Below are positions 1 to 8,438 of a stretch of DNA of 64,000 nt, in pieces. The stretch is from the NCBI RefSeq assembly GCF_013377015.1, contig NZ_JACABA010000001.1, positions 1,219,902 through 1,283,901 of the forward strand. Direction: 5' to 3'. Below the pieces are notes generated by a model. It made no database searches. It saw nothing but the letters and a program-made list of their open reading frames with translations, and was not told the DNA's origin. Source of the stretch: Rhodopseudomonas sp. (GTDB lineage: Bacteria; Pseudomonadota; Alphaproteobacteria; Rhizobiales; Xanthobacteraceae). Each line of letters opens with the position of its first letter. Within the stretch, counting starts at the first letter, position 1. Both the position numbers and the translations under genes were made by a program.

Positions 1-134
1 CGCGCGGCGAGACTTCGGGCGAAGATTTCGCGATCTCGCAACGCGCCGGACCGCCGACGACCCGCGCTTCGGTGCGCCCGGAACCGGCCAGCGGTATCGA
101 CGGCTGGCTGATGGACCGATTGTTCGGGCGTTAG
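1..134 (+). CDS. C-terminal tail of an unidentified protein (partial)
   Basis: An open frame enters from the left edge with its first full codon at position 3. It runs to a TAG at 132-134, giving about 43 residues that end in GWLMDRLFGR. Codon use (G/C at third positions) matches the neighbouring genes, so this is probably the real 3' end of a rightward gene convergent with the metallopeptidase that follows. No domain is visible. A penicillin-binding protein tail is one possibility from general knowledge of this genomic neighbourhood, but the fragment cannot prove it. Confidence 0.5.
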   Translation, partial: RGETSGEDFAISQRAGPPTTRASVRPEPASGIDGWLMDRLFGR

Positions 135-156
135 GTGACGGCGCGCTGGCGCGCCT

Positions 157-930
157 TCAGTCGGTGATGCCGTAGCGGTGCAGGTCGTTACCGTGGGTGT
201 CGAGCCAGCTCTTGGCGCGCTCGGTATGCGGGCAGGCCTTGGCGACCACTTTCCAGAACCGCGCCGAATGGTTCATCTCGACCAGATGTCCGACTTCGTG
301 CGCGGCGAGATAATCCAGCACATAGGGCGGCGACAGGATCAGCCGCCACGAAAATGACAGCGAGCCGGCCGAGGTGCAGGAGCCCCAACGGCTGGACTGA
401 TCGCGGATCGAGATCCGCTTCACCTTGACGCCGAGTTCCAGGGCGTAATGCCCAGCCGCCTTCTGCAGATCCTTGCGCGCTTCGCGCTTCAGGAAGTCAT
501 GCACCCTGCGATCGATATGTTCGTGCTCGCCGGCGACGCAGATGATGCGCTCACCGGAGTCGCGGATCTCGGTCCACACCGTGCCGCGGGTCGCGGCGCG
601 ATGCACGATCTTGTGGTCGGTGCCGCGCAGCGGCACCAGGGTTCCGGGATGGAACGGCGCCGCCTTCGGCAACCGGCCGAGGCGGGCGGCGATCCAGGCG
701 CCGTGACGCTGCGCGAAATCCTTGGCGTCGGCGAGCGTGCCGCGCGGCGGCATCGTCAGGATCGCTTCGCGATCGCTCGGGTGAATTCGCAGCGTGTAGC
801 GTCGCGCGCGCCGGTGCCGGCGCAGGCGAATGGCGAAAATTTGCGAGCCAAATTTGACTGCGAGGGTTTGCGGTTCGGTGGGGCGTCGATAGAGGAGTGC
901 GCGAAAGGCCATATCTGCAGATCCGGACAT
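157..930 (-). CDS. YgjP-type (DUF45/M48-like) metal-dependent hydrolase
   Basis: About 257 residues from the chosen start. The C-terminal part carries the zinc-protease signature HEVGH, followed by EMNHSARFW at about residues 211-226. This is the HExxH...NH..RFW pattern of the YgjP/DUF45 family, in which two His and a third ligand bind zinc. The family is conserved but its substrate is not well defined. An upstream ATG at 996 would add 22 residues (MICFCAERFPWRR...) with no family look, so the ATG at 930 is preferred; an ATG at 912 is also possible. No signal peptide is seen, so the protein is probably cytoplasmic. Confidence 0.85.
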   Translation of the reverse strand: MSGSADMAFRALLYRRPTEPQTLAVKFGSQIFAIRLRRHRRARRYTLRIHPSDREAILTMPPRGTLADAKDFAQRHGAWIAARLGRLPKAAPFHPGTLVPLRGTDHKIVHRAATRGTVWTEIRDSGERIICVAGEHEHIDRRVHDFLKREARKDLQKAAGHYALELGVKVKRISIRDQSSRWGSCTSAGSLSFSWRLILSPPYVLDYLAAHEVGHLVEMNHSARFWKVVAKACPHTERAKSWLDTHGNDLHRYGITD

Positions 931-1260
931 CAGGAATTCGCCGGGATTCTGCCATATCCGCCGCCAGGGAAACCGCTCGGCGCAAAAACAAATCATTTGC
1001 CCAATATACAGGGTGATCAGCGAATCACGCCCCTATGGGATGGGCCTCGGAACACAATTTTTTAGCGAATAGAGATTCAATCCTATTCTTCAAAGAATGA
1101 AATAATACTCATTTTTTTAAATAGTTCTGAATCGCGATTTCCATCGGCCAATTCAGGGGCTTACGCCGAACTCCGATCCCAATCAGAACTCCGCATTCCC
1201 AACAGCGGTCGCGCCGCGCGCGCGAAATTTCGCACGCGGCGGATCGCAGAGCGCGCGGAA
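931..1260. other. Intergenic region with AT-rich pocket and inverted repeats
   Basis: No gene is seen here. Positions 1030-1140 are clearly AT-rich against the high-GC background. They include a perfect 14-bp inverted repeat ATTCTT-CA-AAGAAT at 1085-1098. The stretch lies upstream of the leftward metallopeptidase gene and downstream of leftward phaZ, so it probably holds the former's promoter and the latter's terminator. Confidence 0.5.
1212..1241 (-). terminator. Candidate phaZ terminator hairpin
   Basis: A GC-rich imperfect hairpin just past the phaZ stop. The outer arms are CGCCGCG (1212-1218) and CGCGGCG (1235-1241), and the inner palindrome is GCGAAATTTCGC. There is no clear U-tract on the minus strand, so intrinsic termination is only probable. 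Confidence 0.4.
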
Positions 1261-2589
1261 TTATTCCGCGGCGTTCGCCGGCCGCGCATGCGCCGCCGTC
1301 TGCATGAAGTCCGAGATGCGAGGCACGATCTCAGAGCGGAAACGCGAGCCGTTGAACACGCCGTAATGTCCGACGCCCTTCTGCACATAGTGCACCCGGC
1401 GATCGTCCGGGATCGAGGTGCAGATCGTATGCGACGCCTGGGTCTGGCCAAGACCGGAGATATCGTCGTTCTCGCCTTCGACCGTCATCAGCGCCACGCG
1501 CTTGATCTTGGAGGGATCGACCAGCTTGCCGCGATGCATCATCTCGCCCTTCGGCAGCGCGTGCTTGACGAACACCACGTCCACGGTCTGCAGATAATAT
1601 TCGGCGGTCAGATCCATCACCGCGAGATATTCGTCGTAGAATTCGCGGTGCTTGTCGGCGAGGTCGCCGTCGCCCTGCACCAGATGATTGAACAGGTTCT
1701 TGTGCGCATCGACATGGCGGTCGAGATTCATGCTGATGAAGCCGTTCAGCTGCAGGAATCCCGGATAGACGTCACGCATCACGCCCGGATGCGGAAACGG
1801 CACCTTGGTGATGACGTGGGCGCGGAACCAGTCGATGCCCTTTTCGGCGGCGAGATTGTTCACCGAGGTCGGATTGCACCTGGTGTCGATCGGGCCGCCC
1901 ATCAGCGTCATCGACAACGGCACGAACGGATCTTCGTTGGCCTCCATCACCGAAACCGCAGCGAGCACCGGCACCGAGGGCTGACAAACGGCGATGACGT
2001 GGACGTTGCCGCCCAGCATCTGCAGCATTTCGATAACGTAATCGACGTAATCGTCGAGATCGAACCGGCCTTCGGTCAACGGCACCATGCGGGCGTCGGT
2101 CCAGTCGGTAATGTAGACCTCGTGGGTCGGCAGGAACGCCTCGACGGTGCCGCGCAGCAGCGTCGCATAATGGCCCGACATCGGCGCCACGATCAGCACG
2201 CGCTGCGCCGGCGCCCGCAACGGCCGTTCCAGCTTGCGTTCGAAATACAGCAGCCGGCAGAATGGCCGCTCCCAGACATTGTGGATTTCGATCGGCACCC
2301 GCATGCCGTTGACTTCGGTGTCGTCAAGACCCCATTCCGGCTTGCCGTAGCGGCGCGTGGTACGCTCGAACAATTCGCAGGCGGCAGCGATGGACTTACC
2401 GAGTTCGGTCCGCGACCACGGATTGAGCGGGTTCTTCAACATCAGCCTGGTCGTGTCCGTCAACACCCGAGCCGGGTTGAGCGACGCATGGGCCATTTCG
2501 TAGAACCAGTACATCGGCGTGGTCATCGCCGGACTGACTTCGGACGGCAACTCCGGCGGGCGGCCAAATTCACCAATAACGACTGGCAT
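1261..2589 (-). CDS. phaZ: Intracellular polyhydroxyalkanoate depolymerase
   Basis: About 442 residues. It belongs to the PhaZ family of intracellular PHB depolymerases, which attack native amorphous granules using a cysteine nucleophile. The nucleophile elbow is AVCQPSVPV (Cys about residue 202). The conserved His sits in the C-terminal GVGHYGVFNG motif, and the Asp is in the EGENDD segment. The N-terminal MYWFYEMAHASLNPAR block is typical of the family. The ATG at 2589 (MPVVIGEFG) is preferred over the one at 2601. The upstream region (2602-2700) holds a motif shared with the PHB esterase gene and an FNR/FixK-like box, so control by polyester status and oxygen is plausible. Confidence 0.93.
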   Translation of the reverse strand: MPVVIGEFGRPPELPSEVSPAMTTPMYWFYEMAHASLNPARVLTDTTRLMLKNPLNPWSRTELGKSIAAACELFERTTRRYGKPEWGLDDTEVNGMRVPIEIHNVWERPFCRLLYFERKLERPLRAPAQRVLIVAPMSGHYATLLRGTVEAFLPTHEVYITDWTDARMVPLTEGRFDLDDYVDYVIEMLQMLGGNVHVIAVCQPSVPVLAAVSVMEANEDPFVPLSMTLMGGPIDTRCNPTSVNNLAAEKGIDWFRAHVITKVPFPHPGVMRDVYPGFLQLNGFISMNLDRHVDAHKNLFNHLVQGDGDLADKHREFYDEYLAVMDLTAEYYLQTVDVVFVKHALPKGEMMHRGKLVDPSKIKRVALMTVEGENDDISGLGQTQASHTICTSIPDDRRVHYVQKGVGHYGVFNGSRFRSEIVPRISDFMQTAAHARPANAAE

Positions 2590-2610
2590 CGCGTCCCTCA
2601 AATCTTGCTT

Positions 2611-2625
2611 GTTTGCAGCGCAGCA
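2611..2625 (-). promoter_or_regulatory. Candidate PhaR-type operator upstream of phaZ
   Basis: On the phaZ coding strand this reads TGCTGCGCTGCAAAC. It differs at two of 15 positions from the motif at 17579-17593 upstream of the PHB esterase gene. The TGC/GCA half-sites resemble those described for PhaR repressors of polyhydroxyalkanoate genes. It lies 22-36 bases upstream of the phaZ start, next to a possible promoter (TTGACG at 2653-2648, CACTAT at 2630-2625 on the minus strand). Confidence 0.5.
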
Positions 2626-2668
2626 TAGTGACCGCAGCGTAGTAAAGCGTCAATGCACAGATGCAATT

Positions 2669-2682
2669 TTGAGCAGGATCAA
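2669..2682. promoter_or_regulatory. FNR/FixK-type box upstream of phaZ
   Basis: The sequence TTGAGCAGGATCAA has the TTGA-N6-TCAA form of FNR/FixK2 sites (consensus TTGAT-N4-ATCAA, nine of ten fixed positions matched). It sits 80 bases upstream of the phaZ start in the only intergenic gap before it. Activation of phaZ at low oxygen is an inference. Confidence 0.4.
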
Positions 2683-2707
2683 TTCGTATTAGCTGCCCAA
2701 AACAGAA

Positions 2708-3526
2708 CTATTCACCACTCTGAATTAACGATCCGTGCTGGCGGGCGCTGGTCAAAAGCAGCAAAAACGACGCGAAACTGGCTGCAAACAGCCCGATATT
2801 GATCGCCAGTGCCTCGATCATCAGGTCGGCGCGGAAAATTTGCTGGATCAGCAGCGCCCGCATGCCCTCGAAAACATAGGTCGGCGGCAACGCCCATGCC
2901 ACATATTGAAGCCACCCCGGCAGCACGCTCACCGGGTAATACACGCAGGCCAGCGGCATCACCCCGAACATCAGGGTCCACACGATGCTCTCGGCGCCGA
3001 GCCCGTTGCGCAGCACCAGGCCGGACACGAAGATGCCGAGCGACCAGCTGGTGAAGATCAAATTGCAGAAGAACGCAATCAGCGGGAGCCCGAAGCCGAG
3101 CAAATTGAAGTCGAACAACAGCATCGCCAGCAGCATCATCGGAATCACGCCGATCGCTAGCCGGATCAGGCTCATGATCATCAGCGAGATCAGAAACTCG
3201 ATCGGCTTCAGCGGGCTCATCATCAGGTTGCCCAGGTTGCGGGCCCACATCTCCTCCAGGAACGAGATCGAAAAGCCGAGCTGGCCGCGAAACAGGATGT
3301 CCCACAGGATCACCGCGCCGATCAGCGTGCCGCCGGCCTGGGCGAAGAATCCCGCGTTCGACGAGATGTACTTCTGCAGAAAGCCCCAGGTGATGATCTG
3401 CAGCGCCGGCCAGTACACCAGCTCCAGCAACCGCGGCCACGACGACATCAACAGGTACCAATAGCGCAGGATCATCGCGTTGATGCGATGCAGCGCGATG
3501 CCACGGTGAAGGTCAACGTTGCTCAT
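2708..3526 (-). CDS. ABC-2 type exporter permease
   Basis: 272 residues with about six hydrophobic segments: ALQIITWGFLQ, LIGAVILWDILF, LISLMIMSLIRLAIGVIPMMLLAMLLF, FFCNLIFTSWSLGIFVSGLVL, WTLMFGVMPLACVYYPVSVLP and the C-terminal MIEALAINIGLFAASFASFLLLL. The GWLQYVAWALPPTYVFEGMR stretch is typical of ABC-2 permeases (DrrB/NodJ-like). The ATG overlaps the stop of the upstream ATPase gene (ATGA at 3523-3526), so the two are translationally coupled and should form one transporter. The substrate cannot be told from sequence. Confidence 0.88.
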   Translation of the reverse strand: MSNVDLHRGIALHRINAMILRYWYLLMSSWPRLLELVYWPALQIITWGFLQKYISSNAGFFAQAGGTLIGAVILWDILFRGQLGFSISFLEEMWARNLGNLMMSPLKPIEFLISLMIMSLIRLAIGVIPMMLLAMLLFDFNLLGFGLPLIAFFCNLIFTSWSLGIFVSGLVLRNGLGAESIVWTLMFGVMPLACVYYPVSVLPGWLQYVAWALPPTYVFEGMRALLIQQIFRADLMIEALAINIGLFAASFASFLLLLTSARQHGSLIQSGE

Positions 3527-4374
3527 GCGCTCTCTCCCGCGGGACCGTGGGCGGCGGCACCTTCCGCCGCTGCACCGATCGGCGCGGAGCCTTCGTGGAC
3601 CCGGCCGCGCGCGACGTCGAGAAACACCTCCTCCAACGTACTGCGGTTGTAACGCGCCATGATCCCGGCCGGACTGTCGTCGTCCTCGATCCGGCCGCGC
3701 TTCATGATGATGACGCGGTCGCACAGCCGCTCCACCTCCAGCATGTTGTGCGATGCCAGCAGGATGGTCGCGCCATGGGTCTTGCGGTAGGCCTCGAGAT
3801 GCGACCTGATCCAGTCGGCGGTATCGGGGTCGAGCGACGCGGTCGGCTCGTCCAGCAACAGCAGATCGGGACGGTTGATCAGCGCCTTGGCCAGCGCCAC
3901 CCGGGTCTTCTGGCCAGCCGACAGCTTGCCATTGGCACGATCGAGGAATTCGCCGAGATCGAGATCGGCGGCGAGCTGACTGATCCGCTCCCGCAGATCC
4001 GGCACCGCATAGAGTTTTCCGAACACGGTAAGATTCTGCCGCACCGTGAGCCGCATCGGCATGTCGACATAGGGGCTTTCGAAATTCATCCGGCCGAGCA
4101 CACGGTCGCTCTGCTCCGGCATCGGATAGCCCAGCACCTGGACCCGGCCCGAGGTCGGCAGCACCAGCCCCATGATCATCGCGATGGTGGTGGTCTTGCC
4201 GGCGCCGTTGCCGCCGAGCAGCCCGGTGATGCTGCCGCGCGGGATTTTGAACGAAACGTCGTCGACCGCGCGCGTGGCCTTGTAGAACTTGACCAGATGC
4301 GCCACGTCGATCGCCGCGGAACCGGACGGATCGGGCTGCGGCAGGCCGGGCAGTGCTGCGGTCTCGATGCTCAT
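3523..4374 (-). CDS. ABC-2 exporter ATP-binding protein
   Basis: 283 residues. It has Walker A GGNGAGKT (residues about 54-61), the signature LSAGQKTR, Walker B LLLLDEPTASLD and the H-loop LLASHN, all in normal order. A Pro/Ala-rich tail of about 20 residues is of no known function. It is the first gene of a two-gene operon with the permease. It is divergent from regB across 107 bp, so the two promoters share that gap. The drug/polysaccharide (CcmA/NodI-like) subclass is suggested by its pairing with an ABC-2 permease. Confidence 0.9.
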   Translation of the reverse strand: MSIETAALPGLPQPDPSGSAAIDVAHLVKFYKATRAVDDVSFKIPRGSITGLLGGNGAGKTTTIAMIMGLVLPTSGRVQVLGYPMPEQSDRVLGRMNFESPYVDMPMRLTVRQNLTVFGKLYAVPDLRERISQLAADLDLGEFLDRANGKLSAGQKTRVALAKALINRPDLLLLDEPTASLDPDTADWIRSHLEAYRKTHGATILLASHNMLEVERLCDRVIIMKRGRIEDDDSPAGIMARYNRSTLEEVFLDVARGRVHEGSAPIGAAAEGAAAHGPAGESA

Positions 4375-4481
4375 GAAGGCCGTTCATTGACGATCGCAGC
4401 GGCGAGCGCAAGCGTCTGACGAATGGTGGCGCGACCGCCGGTCGAATTGTGATCGGCCCGCCACGCGGCTAGAGTCGGCGG

Positions 4482-5804
4482 ATGACCGATACGATGTCCT
4501 CCGATTTCCGGCACCCGCGCCGCCATGTCCGCCTCGATACCATCCTGCGGCTGCGCTGGCTCGCCGCGATTGGTCAGATCGCGGCGATTTTCGTGGTCGC
4601 GCAGGGACTTGAATTCGAATTCCCGGTGCTACCCTGCATCGCCATTGTCGGGCTTTCCGCGCTCGTCAACATCGCCCTGCAGGTCGCCTTCAATCCGATG
4701 CAGCGGATGGAGCCGATCCATGCAGCGGCGCTGTTGGCGCTGAACATCGGAGAACTGGCCGGGCTGCTGTTTCTGACCGGCGGCTTGCAGAATCCGTTTT
4801 CGTTTCTGTTTCTCGGCCCGGTGCTGATCGCCGCCACCGCGCTGCCGACCCGGATGACAATCTGGCTCGGCATCTTTGCCGCGGCCTGCGCCGCCTTGCT
4901 CGGCTACTACCATTTGCCGCTGCCGTGGGACGGCGCCGAGCCGCTGGAGCTGCCGCCGGTCTATCTGCTCGGCGTCTGGCTCTCGATCCTGCTCGCGATC
5001 GGCGTCACCAGCCTCTATACGTTCCAGGTCACCGAGGAGGCGCGCAAGCTCGCCGATGCGCTCGCCGCCACCGAGCTGGTGCTGACGCGCGAACAGCATC
5101 TCACCCAGATCGACGGCCTCGCCGCCGCCGCCGCGCATGAACTCGGCACCCCGCTGTCGACCATCTTCCTGATCGCGCGCGAGCTGGAGAAGACCTCGAC
5201 TGACAGCGCGATTGCGAGCGATCTGAAAATGCTGCGCGAGCAGGCGCAGCGCTGCCGGGAAATTCTCAGCAAGATCACCCAGCTATCGGCATCTGGCGCG
5301 CCGTTCGACCGCATGCCGCTGTCGACGCTGATCGAGGAGGCGGTGGCACCGCACCGGGATTTCGGCATCACCATCAAGGTGCGGATCGCGGTTGCCGGGG
5401 TGCCGGAGCCGGTCGGGATGCGCAATCCGGCGATCCTCTATGGCGTCGGCAACATTCTGGAAAATGCCGTGGATTTTGCCCGCGACACCGTCGAGGTGAA
5501 TGCCTGGTGGAATGCCGACACGGTGCAGATCGTGATTTCCGACGATGGTCCCGGCATCGCCCCGGACATGCTGCGGCGGATTGGCGAGCCCTATGTGTCG
5601 CGCCGGCGCAGTTCGGACGACCCGCAGGGTGCGCATTCCGGGCTCGGGCTCGGGGTGTTCATCGCGCGGACACTGCTGGAGCGCACCGGCGCCAAGGTGT
5701 CGTTTCGGAACAAGGTATTTCCGGACCATGGCGCCGTGGTTCAGGTCACGTGGCCCCGCGACCGTTTCGAGACCGCGGAAACCCCCATTGAAGCAGATGC
5801 TTGA
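4482..5804 (+). CDS. regB: Redox-responsive sensor histidine kinase RegB/PrrB/ActS family
   Basis: 440 residues with about six N-terminal membrane helices. GGLQNPF at residues 100-106 is the heptapeptide linked to quinone sensing in RegB. The H-box is AAAAHELGTPLST with phospho-His at about 219. Cys at about 258 (AQRCREIL) matches the redox-active cysteine known from RegB. The N box (GNILENAVDFA) and G boxes (DDGPGIAPDM, GLGLGVFIA) complete the catalytic domain. In this family the kinase phosphorylates RegA according to the quinone pool and controls carbon and nitrogen fixation, photosynthesis and respiration genes. The response regulator gene follows 92 bp downstream on the same strand. Confidence 0.93.
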   Translation: MTDTMSSDFRHPRRHVRLDTILRLRWLAAIGQIAAIFVVAQGLEFEFPVLPCIAIVGLSALVNIALQVAFNPMQRMEPIHAAALLALNIGELAGLLFLTGGLQNPFSFLFLGPVLIAATALPTRMTIWLGIFAAACAALLGYYHLPLPWDGAEPLELPPVYLLGVWLSILLAIGVTSLYTFQVTEEARKLADALAATELVLTREQHLTQIDGLAAAAAHELGTPLSTIFLIARELEKTSTDSAIASDLKMLREQAQRCREILSKITQLSASGAPFDRMPLSTLIEEAVAPHRDFGITIKVRIAVAGVPEPVGMRNPAILYGVGNILENAVDFARDTVEVNAWWNADTVQIVISDDGPGIAPDMLRRIGEPYVSRRRSSDDPQGAHSGLGLGVFIARTLLERTGAKVSFRNKVFPDHGAVVQVTWPRDRFETAETPIEADA

Positions 5805-5896
5805 CGTCGGGCGTGCGCACCTGTCGCAGGCTCGGCCCTTGGCAGGCGGAGGTTGTCGCGCCATATCTGAAGCAACTGCCATGAGGATTACCCGCC

Positions 5897-6451
5897 GTGA
5901 ATGTCATCCCCGAACTTTCCGGCCATGCTGATCGGTCGCTGCTGATCGTGGAGGACGACAAGCCGTTCCTGGAGCGGCTGTCGCGCGCGATGGAAACCCG
6001 CGGCTTCACGGTGACAGCCTGCGACAGCGTGTCCAGCGGTCTGGCGCAGATCGGCAAGGCCGCGCCGGCCTTCGCGGTGGTCGATTTGCGGCTCGGCGAC
6101 GGCAACGGGCTCGACGTGGTCTCGGCGCTGAAGCGCGAGCGCCCGGATGCACGGGCGATTGTGCTGACCGGCTATGGCAATATCGCCACCGCGGTGACCG
6201 CGGTGAAGATGGGCGCGGTGGACTACCTCTCCAAGCCGGCCGACGCCGACGACGTGGTCGCGGCATTGCTCGCCAGCGGCACCGAAAAATCCGAGTTGCC
6301 GAGCAATCCGATGTCGGCCGACCGGGTGCGCTGGGAGCACATCCAGCGGATCTACGAGATGTGCAACCGCAACGTCTCGGAAACTGCGCGCCGGCTCAAC
6401 ATGCACCGCCGCACTCTGCAGCGGATTTTGGCCAAGCGCGCGCCGCGCTGA
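5897..6451 (+). CDS. regA: Response regulator RegA/PrrA/ActR
   Basis: 184 residues. The receiver domain has the acidic pair VEDD (19-21), phospho-acceptor Asp63 (VVDLRLGDGNG), the conserved Thr/Gly of VLTGYG and Lys in LSKPADADD. A short linker leads to a Fis-type helix-turn-helix, RNVSETARRLNMHRRTLQRI, which is almost invariant in RegA proteins. The start is GTG; an ATG at 5881 is in another frame. The protein should be the partner of RegB. It is convergent with mmcB, and the 48-bp gap holds a truncated palindromic repeat. Confidence 0.95.
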   Translation: MNVIPELSGHADRSLLIVEDDKPFLERLSRAMETRGFTVTACDSVSSGLAQIGKAAPAFAVVDLRLGDGNGLDVVSALKRERPDARAIVLTGYGNIATAVTAVKMGAVDYLSKPADADDVVAALLASGTEKSELPSNPMSADRVRWEHIQRIYEMCNRNVSETARRLNMHRRTLQRILAKRAPR

Positions 6452-6468
6452 GCACTGAATTCAAATCT

Positions 6469-6490
6469 GTCATTCCGGGGCGCGAGCCCA
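6469..6490. repeat. Truncated copy of the GTCATTCCGGGG palindromic repeat
   Basis: GTCATTCCGGGGCGCGAG at 6469-6486 equals the left end of the full repeats at 42563-42699 and 46550-46675. The right arm is absent. It lies between the convergent regA and mmcB genes. Confidence 0.6.
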
Positions 6491-6499
6491 TCGAGCGAG

Positions 6500-6982
6500 C
6501 TAACTTTCCGCAAACCCCTGCGGGTCGTTCAGCCGGTTCAACCGCTGCGCGGCGGCCAGCGCGAAGCGCAGCATCATGACCTTGCGGGTCGGCGCCGCCA
6601 GGCGATGTTCCGGCGCCTCGCAATGCAGATGCGCGCTGTAGCCGTCGGCCACGATCAGCCCGGTGTCAGGCGGAAAAATCTCGCACGGCAGATCCTGGGT
6701 GACGGCAAAGAACAGCCGGTCGCAATGGGCGCGATAGTCAGGCCATTTCTGGTCGGCGCGCAAATCTTCCAGCGATGACTTGATCTCGATGATCCAGATC
6801 TCGCCGCGCTCATTCAGCGCGACCAGATCGGCCCGCCGGCCGGACGGCAATGGCAGCTCCGCCACACAGGCAAAGCCGAGCGAACGCAGCAGCCGCGAGG
6901 TGCCGCGCGCGATTTTCAGCGCGGTCTCGGACTGCCGACGATCCGGCAGCAGCATGGCGATGTGAACGGCTTCCGATTCCAT
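6500..6982 (-). CDS. MmcB-family DNA repair protein (PD-(D/E)XK-like)
   Basis: 160 residues from the preferred ATG at 6982 (MESEAVHIAML); an ATG at 7048 would add an Arg-rich extension. The core RRADLVALNERGEIWIIEIKSS has the D...ExK arrangement of PD-(D/E)XK nuclease folds, preceded by a conserved ARGTSRLLRSLGF helix. MmcB homologs in Caulobacter were named for mitomycin-C sensitivity, and a role in DNA damage tolerance is known only by that analogy. No SOS box (GTTC-N7-GTTC type) was seen upstream. Neighbourhood with regB/regA is common in this group. Confidence 0.78.
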   Translation of the reverse strand: MESEAVHIAMLLPDRRQSETALKIARGTSRLLRSLGFACVAELPLPSGRRADLVALNERGEIWIIEIKSSLEDLRADQKWPDYRAHCDRLFFAVTQDLPCEIFPPDTGLIVADGYSAHLHCEAPEHRLAAPTRKVMMLRFALAAAQRLNRLNDPQGFAES

Positions 6983-7141
6983 TGCGACCAAGCTTAGCCG
7001 GATTCGAGGCCGCGGCCCAATGCGCCGCCGACTTGGATTCGGCCGCAAATTTGTACCTCGGCCGCCCAGATTTCGACCTCACGGCAACGTGAAGGCAGCC
7101 TATCCTTGGCTCCGAGGGACGCCACTCTGGAGGAGAACTTC

Positions 7142-8263
7142 ATGAAGCCGGTCAAAATGCTACGCGCCCTCGTGCTCGCGGCCACCACCCTGCCGTTCGC
7201 CGCCGCGATGTCGCAGGCGGTCGCAAGACCCGTCGTCGAAGTCGCGTTCGTGCTCGACACCACCGGATCGATGAGCGGACTGATCGAAGGCGCCAAGCGG
7301 AAGATCTGGTCGATCGCCACCTCGATCCTCGACAACAATCCCGACGCCGAGATCCGGATGGGCCTGGTCGCCTATCGCGACATCGGCGACGACTACGTCA
7401 CCCGGACCATTGAACTCACCACTGACATCCAGGATCTTTACGCCAACCTGCTGGAGCTGCGCGCCCGCGGCGGCGGCGACTGGCCGGAGAGCGTCAATGA
7501 GGCGCTCGACGTCGCGGTCAACAAGCTGCACTGGACCCAGAGCGGCGACACCAGGCGGATCGTGTTCCTGGTCGGTGACGCGCCGCCGCATATGGACTAC
7601 GTGCAGGACACCAAATATCCGAAGACACTGGCGGTCGCCCGGCAGAAGGACATCATCGTAAACGCGGTGCTGGCCGGCACTGCGCGCGACACCGAGCGGG
7701 TGTGGCGCGAGATCGCCCAGGCCGGCGACGGCCGGTTCATCGCGATTCCGCAGGACGGCGGTCAGGTCGTGGTGATCGAAACGCCGTATGACGGCGACAT
7801 CATCATCCTGCAGAACGAGATCAACCGTACCGTGATCCCGTACGGGCCGGCGCCGATGCAGAAGCGCACCGAGGACCAGACCCGGCAATTGTCGAAGGTC
7901 GCAGCCGCCGCGCCGGCTTCCGCCTCCGACATGGCAAGTTACATCAACAAGCGCGCCAAGGTCTCCTCCGAAGCGGTCACCGGTGGCGGCGACCTGGTCA
8001 GCGACGTCGCAGCCGGCCGGCAGAAGCTCGAGGCCGTCAAGGAGGATGAACTGCCGGTCGCCCTGCGCGAGCTGGCACCGGAGCAGCGCATGGCCAAACT
8101 CGAAAGCGAAATGAAGCAGCGCAAAGCGCTGAACGAGAAGCTCGCGGCGCTGGTCAAGAAACGCGATGCGTATGTTGCCGCCCAGCACGACACCGCGAAG
8201 CCTGCGGCATCGTCATTCGACCGCGAGGTCGAAGCGACGCTAAAGGCGCAGCTGAAGCGGTAG
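7142..8263 (+). CDS. Exported von Willebrand factor A domain protein
   Basis: 373 residues. An N-terminal signal peptide (MKPVKMLRALVLAATTLPFAAA) suggests a periplasmic location. The VWA domain starts at about residue 31 with the MIDAS motif DTTGSMS (Asp39), followed by the later Thr/Asp positions (GGGDWPES, VFLVGDAPPH). The C-terminal 100 residues are charged and helical (EQRMAKLESEMKQRKALNEKLAALVKK), a likely coiled coil. The ATG at 7142 is preceded by GGAGGAG with good spacing, better than any start further upstream. VWA domains bind partner proteins through a divalent metal; the partner here is unknown. Confidence 0.88.
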   Translation: MKPVKMLRALVLAATTLPFAAAMSQAVARPVVEVAFVLDTTGSMSGLIEGAKRKIWSIATSILDNNPDAEIRMGLVAYRDIGDDYVTRTIELTTDIQDLYANLLELRARGGGDWPESVNEALDVAVNKLHWTQSGDTRRIVFLVGDAPPHMDYVQDTKYPKTLAVARQKDIIVNAVLAGTARDTERVWREIAQAGDGRFIAIPQDGGQVVVIETPYDGDIIILQNEINRTVIPYGPAPMQKRTEDQTRQLSKVAAAAPASASDMASYINKRAKVSSEAVTGGGDLVSDVAAGRQKLEAVKEDELPVALRELAPEQRMAKLESEMKQRKALNEKLAALVKKRDAYVAAQHDTAKPAASSFDREVEATLKAQLKR

Positions 8264-8328
8264 CTCGCCTCAAATTGCGACGTCATATGAGGGCTTGCCC
8301 CGCGTAGCATGGATGGCTGGGCCTTCGC

Positions 8329-8360
8329 CCCGCCGACGGGGCTTCGGCCCCGCAGGCGGG
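8329..8360. terminator. Strong hairpin with TTCG tetraloop
   Basis: Arms CCCGCC (8329-8334) and GGCGGG (8355-8360), a 2x2 internal loop, then CGGGGC-TTCG-GCCCCG (8337-8352). Such a UUCG-capped stem is very stable. It lies 66 bp after the VWA stop and 79 bp before the MBL start. It could end the VWA transcript or be part of a palindromic repeat. There is no U-tract. Confidence 0.5.
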
Positions 8361-8438
8361 TCAAGTGCGGCCAGGGCGCGGAGCCGATCCGCGCCAATTC
8401 CCTCTTGGCGGGCACGCAAAAATCGGCATTGTGCGGGC

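Noticed and set aside
2708..4411. A single 567-codon leftward frame seeming to fuse ATPase region and permease
   Set aside because: Only its C-terminal half (from 3526) is protein-like; the first half is an out-of-frame shadow of the ATPase gene, which overlaps the permease by ATGA. No fusion.
6983..7141. Search for an SOS box upstream of mmcB
   Set aside because: No GTTC-N7-GTTC or GAAC-N7-GAAC pattern was found in the gap.
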